Below the pieces are notes generated by a model that did no database searches, was not told the DNA's origin, and saw nothing but the letters and a program-made list of their open reading frames with translations. Below are positions 47,323 through 56,146 of a stretch of 64,000 nucleotides of DNA, piece by piece. This DNA comes from Azonexus sp. (GTDB taxonomy: Bacteria; Pseudomonadota; Gammaproteobacteria; Burkholderiales; Rhodocyclaceae): the NCBI RefSeq assembly GCF_030824335.1, contig NZ_JAVBXX010000003.1, forward strand, positions 253,949 through 317,948, in the 5' to 3' direction. Within the stretch, counting starts at the first letter, position 1. The number at the start of each line of letters is the position of its first letter. The translations under genes were made by a program, and so were the position numbers.

Positions 47323-47997
47323 ATGCGCACTGAAGCACGCGTTATCGACCTGAGCAAAACCGAATTTGGCACGTTTGCGGCGCCCGACACCAATCGCGTC
47401 ATTCGCAATACCTACCAACTGCTCGCTCTTTCAACTGCTGTTGCCGGCGTAGGCGCAGGTATCAGCATGCTGGCCGGTTTTGGCCCGCTGGCCGGTATCG
47501 TATTTACCCTGCTCGGCCTGGTGCCGCTGTTCTATCTGCACAAGAAACGGAATACGGCGGCAGCCGTGCCGGCCATGCTCACCTTCACCGCCCTCAGCGG
47601 CCTAGGTCTCGGCCCGACGCTAACCCACTACATCAACATGCCTGGCGGCAGCAGCACAGTGCTGACCGCAGCCGTGATAACCACTGCGGTCACCTTGGTC
47701 CTGACGGCTTACGTCCATAAAACCGGCAAGGATTTCTCCCGCATGGGTGGCTTCCTGTTCGCTGGCCTGATTGTCGTCATCCTAGCTAGCATTGCAGCGA
47801 TGTTTGTCCCAGCCATGCAGGCTGGTGTATCGGCTGTTGCAGCGCTACTGTTCTCAGGCTTCATCCTGTACGACACCAGCCGTCTGGTGCGCGGGGAAGA
47901 AGACAACTATGTGATGGCTGCGGTAAGCATGTACCTGAATGTGCTGAATCTATTCCTTTCGGTGCTGCAACTTCTCGGCTTCTCCAGCAACGACTAA
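47323..47997 (+). CDS. Bax inhibitor-1/YccA family membrane protein
   Basis: 224 residues with seven predicted spans. TNRVIRNTYQLLALSTAV at the start and FSGFILYDTSRLVRGEEDNYVMAAVSMYLNVLNLFL at the end are the family's hallmarks, including the Asp-rich region tied to pH-dependent calcium leak in BI-1 relatives and to FtsH interaction in YccA. A strong Shine-Dalgarno precedes it. It is the last clearly core gene before the accessory region. Confidence 0.93.
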   Translation: MRTEARVIDLSKTEFGTFAAPDTNRVIRNTYQLLALSTAVAGVGAGISMLAGFGPLAGIVFTLLGLVPLFYLHKKRNTAAAVPAMLTFTALSGLGLGPTLTHYINMPGGSSTVLTAAVITTAVTLVLTAYVHKTGKDFSRMGGFLFAGLIVVILASIAAMFVPAMQAGVSAVAALLFSGFILYDTSRLVRGEEDNYVMAAVSMYLNVLNLFLSVLQLLGFSSND

Positions 47998-48626
47998 CGC
48001 AGTTCTCCGAAGCTATCCCTTGGCTGGTTGCAATTGAGCAACTCGGGAAAGCACTTTTTTCTGTTCAACACGAGGACGCCAAGCAACTGGAGAACCCAGG
48101 TGGCAGCGAATCGCAGTTGCACGACATCCCTTGGCAGTAGTTCCGGCTGAAAATATTTTCCGAAGCTGTGTCTGGTCGTACTTTTCAGGCTATACCCGCC
48201 CTAACTTACAGTGGCGTCACCACCTACTGGAGGAGTTAGGAGTTAACGTTTTTCGAGTGGGTTACCTGAAATTGGCGATTTATGAAGGTTTCTCGAAATT
48301 CATGAATGTTTTTCGAGCTCGGGCATGATGATTTGCATATGGCTGACCAGGGCTGGTCACCAAGGAGCGGACTGTTATTCTTTCCGGCAGTAGACTTTTC
48401 CATCTGGAAGAGTAATCTGGAATCGAAGCCTGACAGGCAGTTGGTTAGGCCCTTCAGGAACAACGCGATTGGAGGCAGCATGACTGAAAATCCGCCGCAG
48501 TTCGACAAGATGACCGAGTAGTACCCAAACGGTGACAAGCCGGTTGCCTCGGCCGTGAGTGCCAAGGTCCAAGATTTACGAAGCCCATGTTCAGCGACAT
48601 GGGCTTCATGCTTTTACCCTCAGGCC
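47998..48626. other. Gene-poor junction between core and accessory DNA
   Basis: No long gene is supported. The region holds a second copy of the BI-1 leader (48204-48220, with GGAGG at 48229-48233) that leads into no long frame, and a short frame MTENPPQFDKMTE at 48480-48521 with GGAGG just upstream, which looks like the start of a truncated gene. It ends in a hairpin at 48580. No tRNA or clear attachment site was found. Confidence 0.5.
48580..48616 (+). terminator. Hairpin terminator candidate
   Basis: GAAGCCCATGT / ACATGGGCTTC, 11-bp stem, loop TCAGCG, then ATGCTTTTA. Confidence 0.55.
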
Positions 48627-49637
48627 CTATGCCGTTTCTGGATTCACAGGCTTTTTGCGCCTGACGTAATGAGGGTCAAATTCTCGCAATATGTTTGAGT
48701 TGTAGAATTTTTTCTTCGTACCATCTGGCTTGAGAGGGTCAAGTAGGCGCTCCCTACAGAAACGACTATCGCCCTCAAGCGCCTTACGGATTTGGTGGTA
48801 GCGAACGTTTTCCTTGAAGTTTTCATACCTCAGGCGGAGACGTTGGGTCAGGGTCTTGTACTCCCAAGGGTAAGTCTCACGAATATCAGCCTCATCCAGT
48901 CGTATCGGCAATGCTGATGGATGATTAGAAACACTGAATACATTACTAGCCCCATCCTTGCTCCGCTTCAAAGCAACTTCAACGGTCAACGCCACAGAAA
49001 AATCACCATCATGGCCGGAATCGTTAGCCTTCATCGCTTCAAGATACTTTGCCAGATGACGCTCTTCCCCATTCATACAGAGGCCGGGGACAGTGTTAAC
49101 GCCTGAGACAAACGCTAATGGCATTAAAAACATGCGTTGTCCGGATAGGTCATCACCAAACCAGATTCGTGCGGCCTGCACGAAATTTGCTACGGTAGCC
49201 GAGCTAATTTCATGGAATGCTTTAGCAAATGCCAGGTCCTTGTTAGCAAAATGCACCGCATTGTCCCGAATCTCCGACAAGGCCTCCAAATTCTGTCGGA
49301 TTGGCAATTCGACGGCAGCACCATAGCTTGAATTCAGACGCTCGATGGCCTTGAATAGGCCGACGGTGACCACATTGCCAGCCTTGTTCCGACGCCGGTA
49401 CGCCTTTTCCGAATATTCACCATCGGCCTTTTTGCGGCGCTCGTACTCCAAGATGGCAGCCATTTTGTTGCCAGCCAATTGCAGTAAACGTGCCTTAACT
49501 AGAAGCTCCCACGCATTGATGGCGAGAATGGCAAAGGTTTCTTCTCGATACTGGAACACAGGCTTGTTGTAGATTTCTATCGCTGCAATCAGCGCATCTA
49601 CTGCCTTGCTCAGGAGATTTCTGGACCTAGGCTTCAT
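48627..49637 (-). CDS. DUF3644 protein
   Basis: 336 residues. The N-terminal DUF3644 region (LLSKAVDALIAAIEIYNKPVF; AILAINAWELLVKARLL; IRDNAVHFANKDL) is all-helical and resembles HEPN-like folds. The C-terminal ~90 residues (TYPWEYKTLTQRLRLRYENF) are found in a subset. The function is not established; members turn up in defence and mobile regions. It begins eight bases after the Mrr-type gene, so the two form an operon. AGGAG precedes the ATG. Confidence 0.82.
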   Translation of the reverse strand: MKPRSRNLLSKAVDALIAAIEIYNKPVFQYREETFAILAINAWELLVKARLLQLAGNKMAAILEYERRKKADGEYSEKAYRRRNKAGNVVTVGLFKAIERLNSSYGAAVELPIRQNLEALSEIRDNAVHFANKDLAFAKAFHEISSATVANFVQAARIWFGDDLSGQRMFLMPLAFVSGVNTVPGLCMNGEERHLAKYLEAMKANDSGHDGDFSVALTVEVALKRSKDGASNVFSVSNHPSALPIRLDEADIRETYPWEYKTLTQRLRLRYENFKENVRYHQIRKALEGDSRFCRERLLDPLKPDGTKKKFYNSNILREFDPHYVRRKKPVNPETA

Positions 49638-49645
49638 CGATACTC

Positions 49646-50476
49646 CTAGCTCCGAATCCCAGTGCAACTGGGAAACCGCGAACACCCCCAAAACTGATTG
49701 CCGGCGTTGGCCCCCTTCTTGGCAGTCCGCCGCACCATCTCACTGCCACACTTCGGACAGGCCGGCATTGTCTGTTCCGGTGCGGTGATGGGACTGGGAA
49801 CCTGGCCAATCATGGAACGAAGTTTTCTGGCATCGAATAATTTGATGGCCCGGCCATCAGCAAAGCTCTTTGCCTCGTCTGTGAAGGCACCGGAGGCCAC
49901 TACAAATGCGCCGACAGCGCGTTCGGCCGTCATCACGCCATAAAGCTCCCGGACCGTGGCCACGCCGACCTTATGCGATTTCCATTGCTTGCACTGCACC
50001 AGATATTTGTCGCTCCCCATGTGAAGCTCGAGGTCGACACCGCCATCCGGACCATCGCCACCGCGTTCCACCACGCGATAGCCTTGCCGACGGAAGGTCT
50101 CTGCCACCAACCCTTCAAACTCCCGCCAGCTCATCTTCTCTAGTGCATCGGCTGCCGGGTCGGTCGCCACCTGGGCATGGAGTTCTGACTGGCGGCGCTG
50201 CCGCGAGAACGAGATGAAAGCGCCGACCAGGAAAGCGAGCGGGACAATGTACTGCAATACACTGGCCAGCATGGTTCCGACCCCGTGTGTGACGGAGTCC
50301 CCCACTGTTTTGCCCAATGCTTTCAGCTCGGCCGGGTTCATGGTGAGAGGTACCCGGGTCGCAAAGTAGTGCAGGATGAAATAGGCGACAACGGCCAATC
50401 CAACACCTGCCTTCCACGGAAGTTGAGCGGCAATATCGACCAGGTCATCGAGAACAGATGATTTTTTGCGGGCCAT
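49646..50476 (-). CDS. Membrane-anchored Mrr-type restriction endonuclease with zinc finger
   Basis: 276 residues. Two spans (about 23-40 and 70-88) precede an Mrr_cat nuclease domain with the PD-(D/E)XK core: WREFEGLVAETFRRQGY, GPDGGVDLELHMG (catalytic Asp) and YLVQCKQWK (QXK). The end is a topoisomerase-type C4 zinc finger (CPKCGSEMVRR...FWGCSRFPSCTG). Such proteins are proposed to cut modified or foreign DNA. The membrane anchor suggests action at the point of DNA entry (inferred). Joined in an operon with the DUF3644 gene. Confidence 0.88.
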   Translation of the reverse strand: MARKKSSVLDDLVDIAAQLPWKAGVGLAVVAYFILHYFATRVPLTMNPAELKALGKTVGDSVTHGVGTMLASVLQYIVPLAFLVGAFISFSRQRRQSELHAQVATDPAADALEKMSWREFEGLVAETFRRQGYRVVERGGDGPDGGVDLELHMGSDKYLVQCKQWKSHKVGVATVRELYGVMTAERAVGAFVVASGAFTDEAKSFADGRAIKLFDARKLRSMIGQVPSPITAPEQTMPACPKCGSEMVRRTAKKGANAGNQFWGCSRFPSCTGIRS

Positions 50477-50906
50477 GCGGATTGTTGTTTTGAGATAAAG
50501 GATGCATTTTGCATCCCGCGGAATGCCAACAGCAAGCATCGATTTCGGGTTTGAGTACCGAGTGCGTTTGCCCGCAACCCTCAGAGGTAGTGCATTGCAG
50601 TCTCCTTAATACTCGGAGAAAGCATTGACATCCAGACGATGCAAGGCATGCGGCAATTCATTTACGCCGTGGCCTCAAGCAAAAAACCAGCAATTCTGTT
50701 CGAACCCGGCCTGCCAAAACGAGCGGCGCCGGCGCAAGCAGGCCCAGTGACATCAGCGACACCGAGCCGCCCCTCTGAAGAGGTAGGCGAACCCAAAGCA
50801 CCAACACAGAGAGCGTAGTGCCGTGAGCACAGGCGTCTTCAGCGCGTGACGCGAACGGAGCGAAAAACCTCACTAAGCTGCACAGCGGCCGCGCGCCTAC
50901 CTGTCA
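50477..50906. other. Intergenic region, no supported gene
   Basis: 430 bp with only short, unconvincing frames. It presumably contains the promoter of the Mrr/DUF3644 pair. No repeats or attachment-like sequence noticed. Confidence 0.5.
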
Positions 50907-51251
50907 CTACCAACCCAGTATCGTTCTGATTCTGTCTAACATCCAGGCCAGCTCATCAACGGTGATATCCCACTCGCCTGTATTGACTTTCTTGCCTACC
51001 CCCTTGGCCATCCGCTCGAGATTAAATTCGCGGCTCCATTCGGGATTCTCGTGTTCCTTGCGCTGGCAATACAGGACAAGTTGCTCGACGAGGTCCTCGC
51101 AATTTTCGTATTGTTCTCGAAGCTCCTCTTCCGTCCAGCCAACCACATACCGTCCGTCAATGCAGCGTGCAAGTAATTTGGCTTGCACCCCAGGAACTGC
51201 GCCCATTGGTGCACCACGGGGAAAATCATCTGGAAGAGTTATGGTTGTCAT
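50907..51251 (-). CDS. Conserved hypothetical protein
   Basis: 114 residues, acidic, with no signal peptide. The start LPDDFPRGAPMGAVPGVQAKLLARCIDGRY resembles a group of small proteins I recall from proteobacterial plasmids and islands; none has a known function. GGAG lies ten bases before the ATG. Confidence 0.65.
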   Translation of the reverse strand: MTTITLPDDFPRGAPMGAVPGVQAKLLARCIDGRYVVGWTEEELREQYENCEDLVEQLVLYCQRKEHENPEWSREFNLERMAKGVGKKVNTGEWDITVDELAWMLDRIRTILGW

Positions 51252-51416
51252 GGCAATTCACTCCAGTACATCAAGGTACCGCTAGTTCATCAAAGTTGAA
51301 GTAGATTTGCTACTGTTTTGTGGGCGGCCTTTCAGTGACGGCACCACCAGCCGAAAGACTGCTAAAGAACCGCCATCGGCCCTGCCGTTACGACACATCA
51401 GCGCCCCGGCAATGCC

Positions 51417-52615
51417 CTACCAATAACCAGGCCGTTTTGGCTCTGGCGCATCGAGAATCGGGTCGGAGACTTGGATAAGTGGGTCCAGCCAGTCGGCCTT
51501 GCCTCTTACCCATGCAAGCCAATCCAGTTGTTCCTGAGACAGGCCTCCACTCGACCTTGCCTCAGCCTCTACCGCGTCAGCGAACACACGCAGTCGGGCT
51601 GCACGCTCCCATCGGTGGCTGAGGCCTCAAGGTGCTTGAAGCGCTCAGCTTCATCAGCACGCCGTTTGGTCAAAAACTCAAAACGTTCAACGGCAAGCCG
51701 GTGAGCCTCTTTACGACGGGCTTCCTCGACTTCTTTCGCATGCGTGTCTTGAGCAAGCGCGACGATACCGCCAATCACCTCCGCTAGACGATTTTGAAGT
51801 TGCGTCTTCGGAGTGTCTTTCCACGTTCTCGAAGGCCACCGTCCAATTTGAATAGTGAGTATCCCCGTCGGGGTGTAGTCATACATGGGCACATGCGGGA
51901 AGGTAGCCGAATGGTCCCATCGAGAACGGTCCCAATACCGTTTCTGAGCCCGTTCCTCTGCTGCTGTTCGTTCATGGCGGGTTCGCCGGATGTACTCGGT
52001 CAAGGCGAACTCAAGCGTGGTTCCGGTTTCAATCCATTTCAGAAGTGTCACTCCCCGTTCACCATCAACCTCAATGTCGAATCCCCGCTTGATTACCTCC
52101 TTCAACAGTGCATCGACAATATCGAGGGCCCGGTCAATTGACTCACGTGTTACGGAGAGATTCAGCACCTCTTTCGGTGCCGTGCGAAGTTGGGTGTTTT
52201 CGGGCCAACCATCTCTCTGCCGCAATCGCTTTGAGGCAGCCCGAACCAACGGATGAGGAGGCAATGATGAGAAAAGCTCCTCGGGCCCCGGTAACGGGGG
52301 AGTTTCTTTCCGAATCTTCGCTGCAGACTGCCTTGCAGCCTCGCGGATGGCAGCTTTTTCTGGAGGAAGCTTCACTAGCCCAGTGGCAACCTGCCCTTGT
52401 TGCTTCAACTTGGGAAGTGGCGCCCGATTCATGATTCGGCCAGCCTTGACCTTCGCCCAATAGCCCCGACTGGGCAAAGGAATGACAAGGGCTCGGCAAA
52501 TCTTGGCAAGCCCTACATCAGAAAGGCCATAACGCGGAGCGACAACAATGACCGGGTCAGTCCAGACCTCGTTGTACAGCGTTTCCCGGTCAACAGGCTT
52601 TTCGGGTTTTTCCAT
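51417..52615 (-). pseudogene. Frameshifted conserved hypothetical gene
   Basis: The first ~330 codons (52615 to about 51620) encode an uninterrupted protein: RETLYNEVWTDPVIVVAPRYGLSDVGLAKIC at the start looks like a helix-turn-helix, followed by a long helical, basic body. The frame then ends at 51569 after an unrelated 14-residue tail. In the next frame the bases from about 51619 to 51417 encode a natural continuation (RWERAARLRVFADAVEAEAR ... ADWLDPLIQVSDPIL) ending PGYW and TAG. A missing base in GCCACCGATGGG near 51615 explains both. Either a real mutation or a sequencing error. Function unknown. Confidence 0.75.
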
Positions 52616-52736
52616 AGAGAAGAGGCGGATTCATCGCATCGATATATTGAATTTGATTCCGGCAGGTCAGTGCAAACGTGAGACGGTTCAGCAACTCGGA
52701 TAATATGCAAATTGCTTGCATTTCGCATTACTACCA

Positions 52737-53381
52737 ATGACCGAAGAAAAACTCCATAAGCTTCTCGACCGAACAGCCCAATTCCACACGGCGGTCCAGC
52801 GCCATGTCCAATCGCTACTCCCAGCCCCCGACCAGCGCTTCGTCATTGCTTTTCAGTCCGGACTACTATCGCTGGAACATGCGGTCAGTGCCTTGGTTTT
52901 ATTCGACCAAGGACTGTTTTCTTCGGCTATAGCACTGACCCGCCCCCAGTTCGAAAGCCTCGTCCGCGGAGTCTGGTTATTGCATACCGCCAGCGACAAT
53001 TGGGTAAACAAGCTCTCCGAACCCCTCACGATGGAAAACGCCAAACGTGCAAATGAAGGAGAGGGACTGGCGGAGATGCTTAAGCAGTTGGAAGCTAATC
53101 CGAAGGCACCGGCCGGCATCGTTGCTCAATTGCGAGAGTACAAAGAGGTCACCTGGAAAGCGATGAACAGCTACGCTCACGGGGGACTACACCCGCTATC
53201 CCGCAAGATAACGGGGTATCCAGCCCAACTGATTTACGACGTCATTCGAAACTCGAACGCCGTAGTCGCGCTGACAGCACAGCTCCAATCCATTTTGACA
53301 GGGAGGCCCGAGAACATGGGACCGGTACGGCAGATGCACAGAGATTTCGTGGACGTGCTTCCGATTATCAATCAGTCGTGA
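52737..53381 (+). CDS. DUF6988-like hypothetical protein
   Basis: 214 residues, helical. The pattern GLLSLEHAVSALVLFDQGLFSSAIALTRPQFESLVRGVWLL and AMNSYAHGGLHPLSR fits a family I recall as DUF6988; its function is unknown. Its 3' end is repeated 2.6 kb downstream, and the tail of a WYL regulator follows its stop on the opposite strand. No clear Shine-Dalgarno. Confidence 0.65.
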   Translation: MTEEKLHKLLDRTAQFHTAVQRHVQSLLPAPDQRFVIAFQSGLLSLEHAVSALVLFDQGLFSSAIALTRPQFESLVRGVWLLHTASDNWVNKLSEPLTMENAKRANEGEGLAEMLKQLEANPKAPAGIVAQLREYKEVTWKAMNSYAHGGLHPLSRKITGYPAQLIYDVIRNSNAVVALTAQLQSILTGRPENMGPVRQMHRDFVDVLPIINQS

Positions 53382-53550
53382 CTTAGCTTGAATGAGGCAA
53401 GAACGCCTCAATTTCTGACCGATTACGCAGGATGATTTGCTGGGCCTTCGGGTTCTTCCCCGAAACATCATCTAAACCCAAATTGCGAACGACGTAGAGT
53501 AGCAGTGCCCGTCGGCATTGAAAACACAGCTCACCGTTTTCCATCCCATA
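53233..53550. repeat. Direct repeat, left copy (gene-tail duplication)
   Basis: 318 bp nearly identical to 55828-56146. It contains the end of the DUF6988-like gene (intact here) followed by the end of the WYL regulator gene (remnant here). The two copies enclose the hipBA cassette. Confidence 0.9.
53383..53550 (-). pseudogene. WYL-regulator 3' fragment
   Basis: Minus strand: encodes the last 55 or so residues of the regulator at 55979-56866 (YGMENGELCFQCRRALLLYV to FLPHSS and stop). No start and no upstream domain: the frame runs from unrelated sequence at 53550. Confidence 0.8.
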
Positions 53551-53927
53551 ACTGCTGCCACATACAACCGATGCATCGGCCGTCCCTCCTCAAAGCTCAC
53601 CACCGAGTGGTATAGCCGCTTGTTACCCTGCCAGTGCACAGACCATTCTCTTGACGGCCGTGCGGCCTACAGCACCCGGCCAATGATGCTGCTGCCAGTA
53701 GCGTGCGGCGATTAAGTTGCCTAGGGGCATGTACTACCTAATACCGCCGTACTTGGGCGTTACTACTCAGCTGACCCATTCACTTTCAGTTCAATGGGTT
53801 ACTGTGAAAAATCGGCAGTCTTTCAAACTACCCCATTTCATACTCTGCTGTTTGGTATTCCGGCACAGACCTACCGGGTCGGCGCAATACCAACGGAATG
53901 GTTCGACATTCCCGAACGTCGGCCCGG
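53551..53927. other. Cassette flank, no supported gene
   Basis: 377 bp. On the minus strand the stretch 53551-53660 is open and reads like an eroded coding piece (WQGNKRLYHSVVSFEEGRP), but it has no start and I recognise no family. The rest is non-coding. Confidence 0.4.
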
Positions 53928-55229
53928 CTAGAACATCAGCCGGTCCTCCAACTCGAGCCGGTCTTCGGCGGACAGCCCGAGCGTCTTTGCGCGCTGCTCC
54001 CAGGTGCCAATCACCACCCGCAAGCTGGCCAGCTCGGCCTGGGCTTCCGCTTGGCTCAGCCGGTAGAGTTCCGCGGTGGCTAGCACTGTTTCGAAATCAG
54101 GTTCGGTGCTGCTATCGTCGAGAGCCAGGACGTGCTCATCCTTCTTTGTGGAAGGATTCATGTCGTAGGCCGGCGCCAGTCGCCAGCCACCTGGATGCCA
54201 GATGAACCCATGGTTGCGCAGATGGTCATCCCGATTGGCGGTCGCCACGTTGAACAGCACCCGGCGGAATAGCTCCTTCAGGTCAGCGTCGATATGGCCC
54301 TCCACCCCATGGGTGGACAAGAACTCGGCGAGCTCGAGATAGGATGCTTCGTCCTTGTCGGATTTGCCGAGCAGGGACATGGCGGAAGTGAAAAAGCGCC
54401 GGCGGCCTTCGTGCCGGTCAAACCGTAATGTGACGAAGGTGTGGTAGTCGTGCCCAATGCGCTCGAGCTTCGCCGGAGAAATAGCCAGCTTGTAGTCGTC
54501 AGCCAATTCATGCAACAGCTTTTCACGCAGCGCCCAGTCGTGCTCATCGTCTGCGGCCGGAAATTTGGCAATCCACAACCTGCCCTGGCCATCCTGGAGA
54601 TTGGCTTTGGGTCGAGCGCCGCCCAGAGAAGCCCCGGGCGCGACCAGCACCCGCAGCCATTGCTGCAGCAAATTGAGGTCATCAACCTTCTTGCGGGTAA
54701 GCTCAAGCGCGACGTTCTGCAACTCACCGAGGTGCGTCAAGGCCGGCGCGGATAAAGCTTCGTTGGCCAGACATGCCGTAGTCGCAAACAAGGGGCGTTC
54801 GCCCTTCTTCAGTTGTCGGTCAGACTGCAATGGACTGAATCGAAGCGCGCCCATCCGGGTAATGTCCTGGACACCCAGGAAGAAGTCCCAGTTTGTCAGC
54901 TCCCGCCGGGCTCGGTCCTCCTGCTTAGCCTCTACCAGCTCGCGGCGTTTCATCAGGACCTGCCCCCAGCGGTCCGGGCAACTGTCCATGAAAATGCCAA
55001 AATTCGAATCCTTGGGATAGAAGCTGCCCGCCGCCAGGGTCAGCTCCGGGTCCAGGGCGAACGCCAGCGGATGTGAGAGCCATTCAGGGGAATACTCAAA
55101 CCGAACAGTATGCATCCCGGCGCGATAGAGCCGTCCCATGTGAGCCATCTCGCCGGCATGGGCGTCATCCAGCCAGACTTCAAGGCCTTCAGGCGTCTCT
55201 ACGCGGGACGCTTTGGCCGCTTTCGACAT
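53928..55229 (-). CDS. hipA: HipA-type serine/threonine kinase toxin
   Basis: 433 residues, full length for HipA. N-terminal Couple_hipA-like part (WLDDAHAGEMAHMGRLYRAG), then the kinase: GGARPKANLQDGQGRLWIAKFPA with the ATP-binding lysine, NRDDHLRNHGF (catalytic Asp, about 332-342) and APAYDMNPS (metal-binding Asp). Known HipA toxins phosphorylate aminoacyl-tRNA synthetases and arrest growth; the target here may differ. The start overlaps the hipB stop by one base (TGATG), with GGAGGA upstream. Confidence 0.93.
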   Translation of the reverse strand: MSKAAKASRVETPEGLEVWLDDAHAGEMAHMGRLYRAGMHTVRFEYSPEWLSHPLAFALDPELTLAAGSFYPKDSNFGIFMDSCPDRWGQVLMKRRELVEAKQEDRARRELTNWDFFLGVQDITRMGALRFSPLQSDRQLKKGERPLFATTACLANEALSAPALTHLGELQNVALELTRKKVDDLNLLQQWLRVLVAPGASLGGARPKANLQDGQGRLWIAKFPAADDEHDWALREKLLHELADDYKLAISPAKLERIGHDYHTFVTLRFDRHEGRRRFFTSAMSLLGKSDKDEASYLELAEFLSTHGVEGHIDADLKELFRRVLFNVATANRDDHLRNHGFIWHPGGWRLAPAYDMNPSTKKDEHVLALDDSSTEPDFETVLATAELYRLSQAEAQAELASLRVVIGTWEQRAKTLGLSAEDRLELEDRLMF

Positions 55230-55573
55230 CACATATCCTCCGCGGCAGGCTCGGCCAGCGTTTTCTTTTTCGGCGCCCGCCGGGGCACATGGAGCGCAGC
55301 ATCTTGAAGCCGCCGTCCAACCAGGTCATCTGCCGCCACCTGAGTGAGGTCCTTGTCGAGGCCAAGCACAGAGAGAACTCGCAGATACGTACCTAGGGTG
55401 ACCGCAGGGTCCCCTTGCTCAACCTTGTTGATGGTCGGACGGGAAACATTCGCCCGCTGGGCGACCAGGCTGACCGAGAAGCGGCGGCGCAGGCGCGCAT
55501 CGCGCAAGCGCTCACCCAGTTCCTTGAGGAGCTTGGTCTGGCTGGGGTAGAGAAGGGGGGCTTTTGCGGGCAT
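55229..55573 (-). CDS. hipB: HipB-type XRE antitoxin and autorepressor
   Basis: 114 residues. Central Cro/C1 helix-turn-helix (LGERLRDARLRRRFSVSLVAQRANVSRPTINKVEQGDPAVTLGTYLRVL) and a basic, probably flexible C-terminal tail. It should bind both HipA and operators in its own promoter. ATG 55573 lies about four bases from the predicted transcription start, so the message may be leaderless. Confidence 0.9.
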   Translation of the reverse strand: MPAKAPLLYPSQTKLLKELGERLRDARLRRRFSVSLVAQRANVSRPTINKVEQGDPAVTLGTYLRVLSVLGLDKDLTQVAADDLVGRRLQDAALHVPRRAPKKKTLAEPAAEDM

Positions 55574-55583
55574 AGTGAAAAAC

Positions 55584-55613
55584 ATTATATGCAAACTGGC
55601 CGCATTTTGTCAA
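55584..55613 (-). promoter_or_regulatory. Consensus sigma-70 promoter of hipBA
   Basis: Minus strand: TTGACA (55613-55608), 18-bp spacer, TATAAT (55589-55584). Both boxes are perfect matches to consensus. Confidence 0.8.
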
Positions 55614-55722
55614 TAATGGTTTCTCTTAAGAGGGAGCTATCGCAATCATACGTGAGTGCGGATTAAGCTGATTAAGAGTAACCATTGTTGGCATAAAATC
55701 GATGTATTGTAAATAATGGTTT
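55611..55722. promoter_or_regulatory. Candidate HipB operators
   Basis: The motif CAATAATGGTT and close relatives occur three times: 55611-55621, inverted at 55680-55690 (AACCATTGTTG) and at 55711-55720 (AAATAATGGT). The first overlaps the hipBA -35 box. Multiple operators upstream of hipBA are usual in E. coli. Confidence 0.5.
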
Positions 55723-55827
55723 CTGTTTAGTCATAAACGAACAACCCGACTAGAAGGCCGGCTATTTTGAAGGGAGTGGCTGGGCGCTCTTTGGGTCATG
55801 TGCCCTTAACCGAAAGCGAGCGGGAGG

Positions 55828-55977
55828 TTTTACGACGTCATTCGAAACTCGAACGCCGTAGTCGCGCTGAGAGCACAGCTCCAATCCATTCTGACGGGGA
55901 TACCTGAGAACATGGGGCCGGTACGGCAGATGCACAGAGATTTCGTGGACGTGCTTCCGATTATCAATCAGTCGTGA
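55828..55977 (+). pseudogene. DUF6988-like 3' fragment
   Basis: Encodes the last ~49 residues of the protein at 52737-53381 (YDVIRNSNAVVAL to DVLPIINQS and stop) with a few changes. No start. Confidence 0.8.
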
Positions 55978-56146
55978 TTTACCTTGAATGAGGCAAGAAC
56001 GCCTCAATTTCTGACCGATTACGCAGGATGATTTGCTGAGCCTTCGGGTTCTTCCCCGAAACATCATCTAAACCCAAATTGCGAACAACGTAGAGCAGCA
56101 GTGCCCGTCGGCATTGAAAACACAGCTCACCATTTTCCATCCCATA
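55828..56146. repeat. Direct repeat, right copy (gene-tail duplication)
   Basis: 319 bp. Here the WYL regulator end is intact, while the DUF6988-like end (55828-55977) is a remnant. A 23-bp match to jetD ends within its first bases (55809-55831). Confidence 0.9.

Noticed and set aside
48236..48565. 109-codon frame on the minus strand in the junction region
   Set aside because: No Shine-Dalgarno, mixed composition and no recognisable motif; it crosses what looks like a truncated plus-strand gene start.
50658..50873. 71-codon frame on the minus strand before the Mrr gene
   Set aside because: Leu/Arg-rich with no start signal; likely chance.
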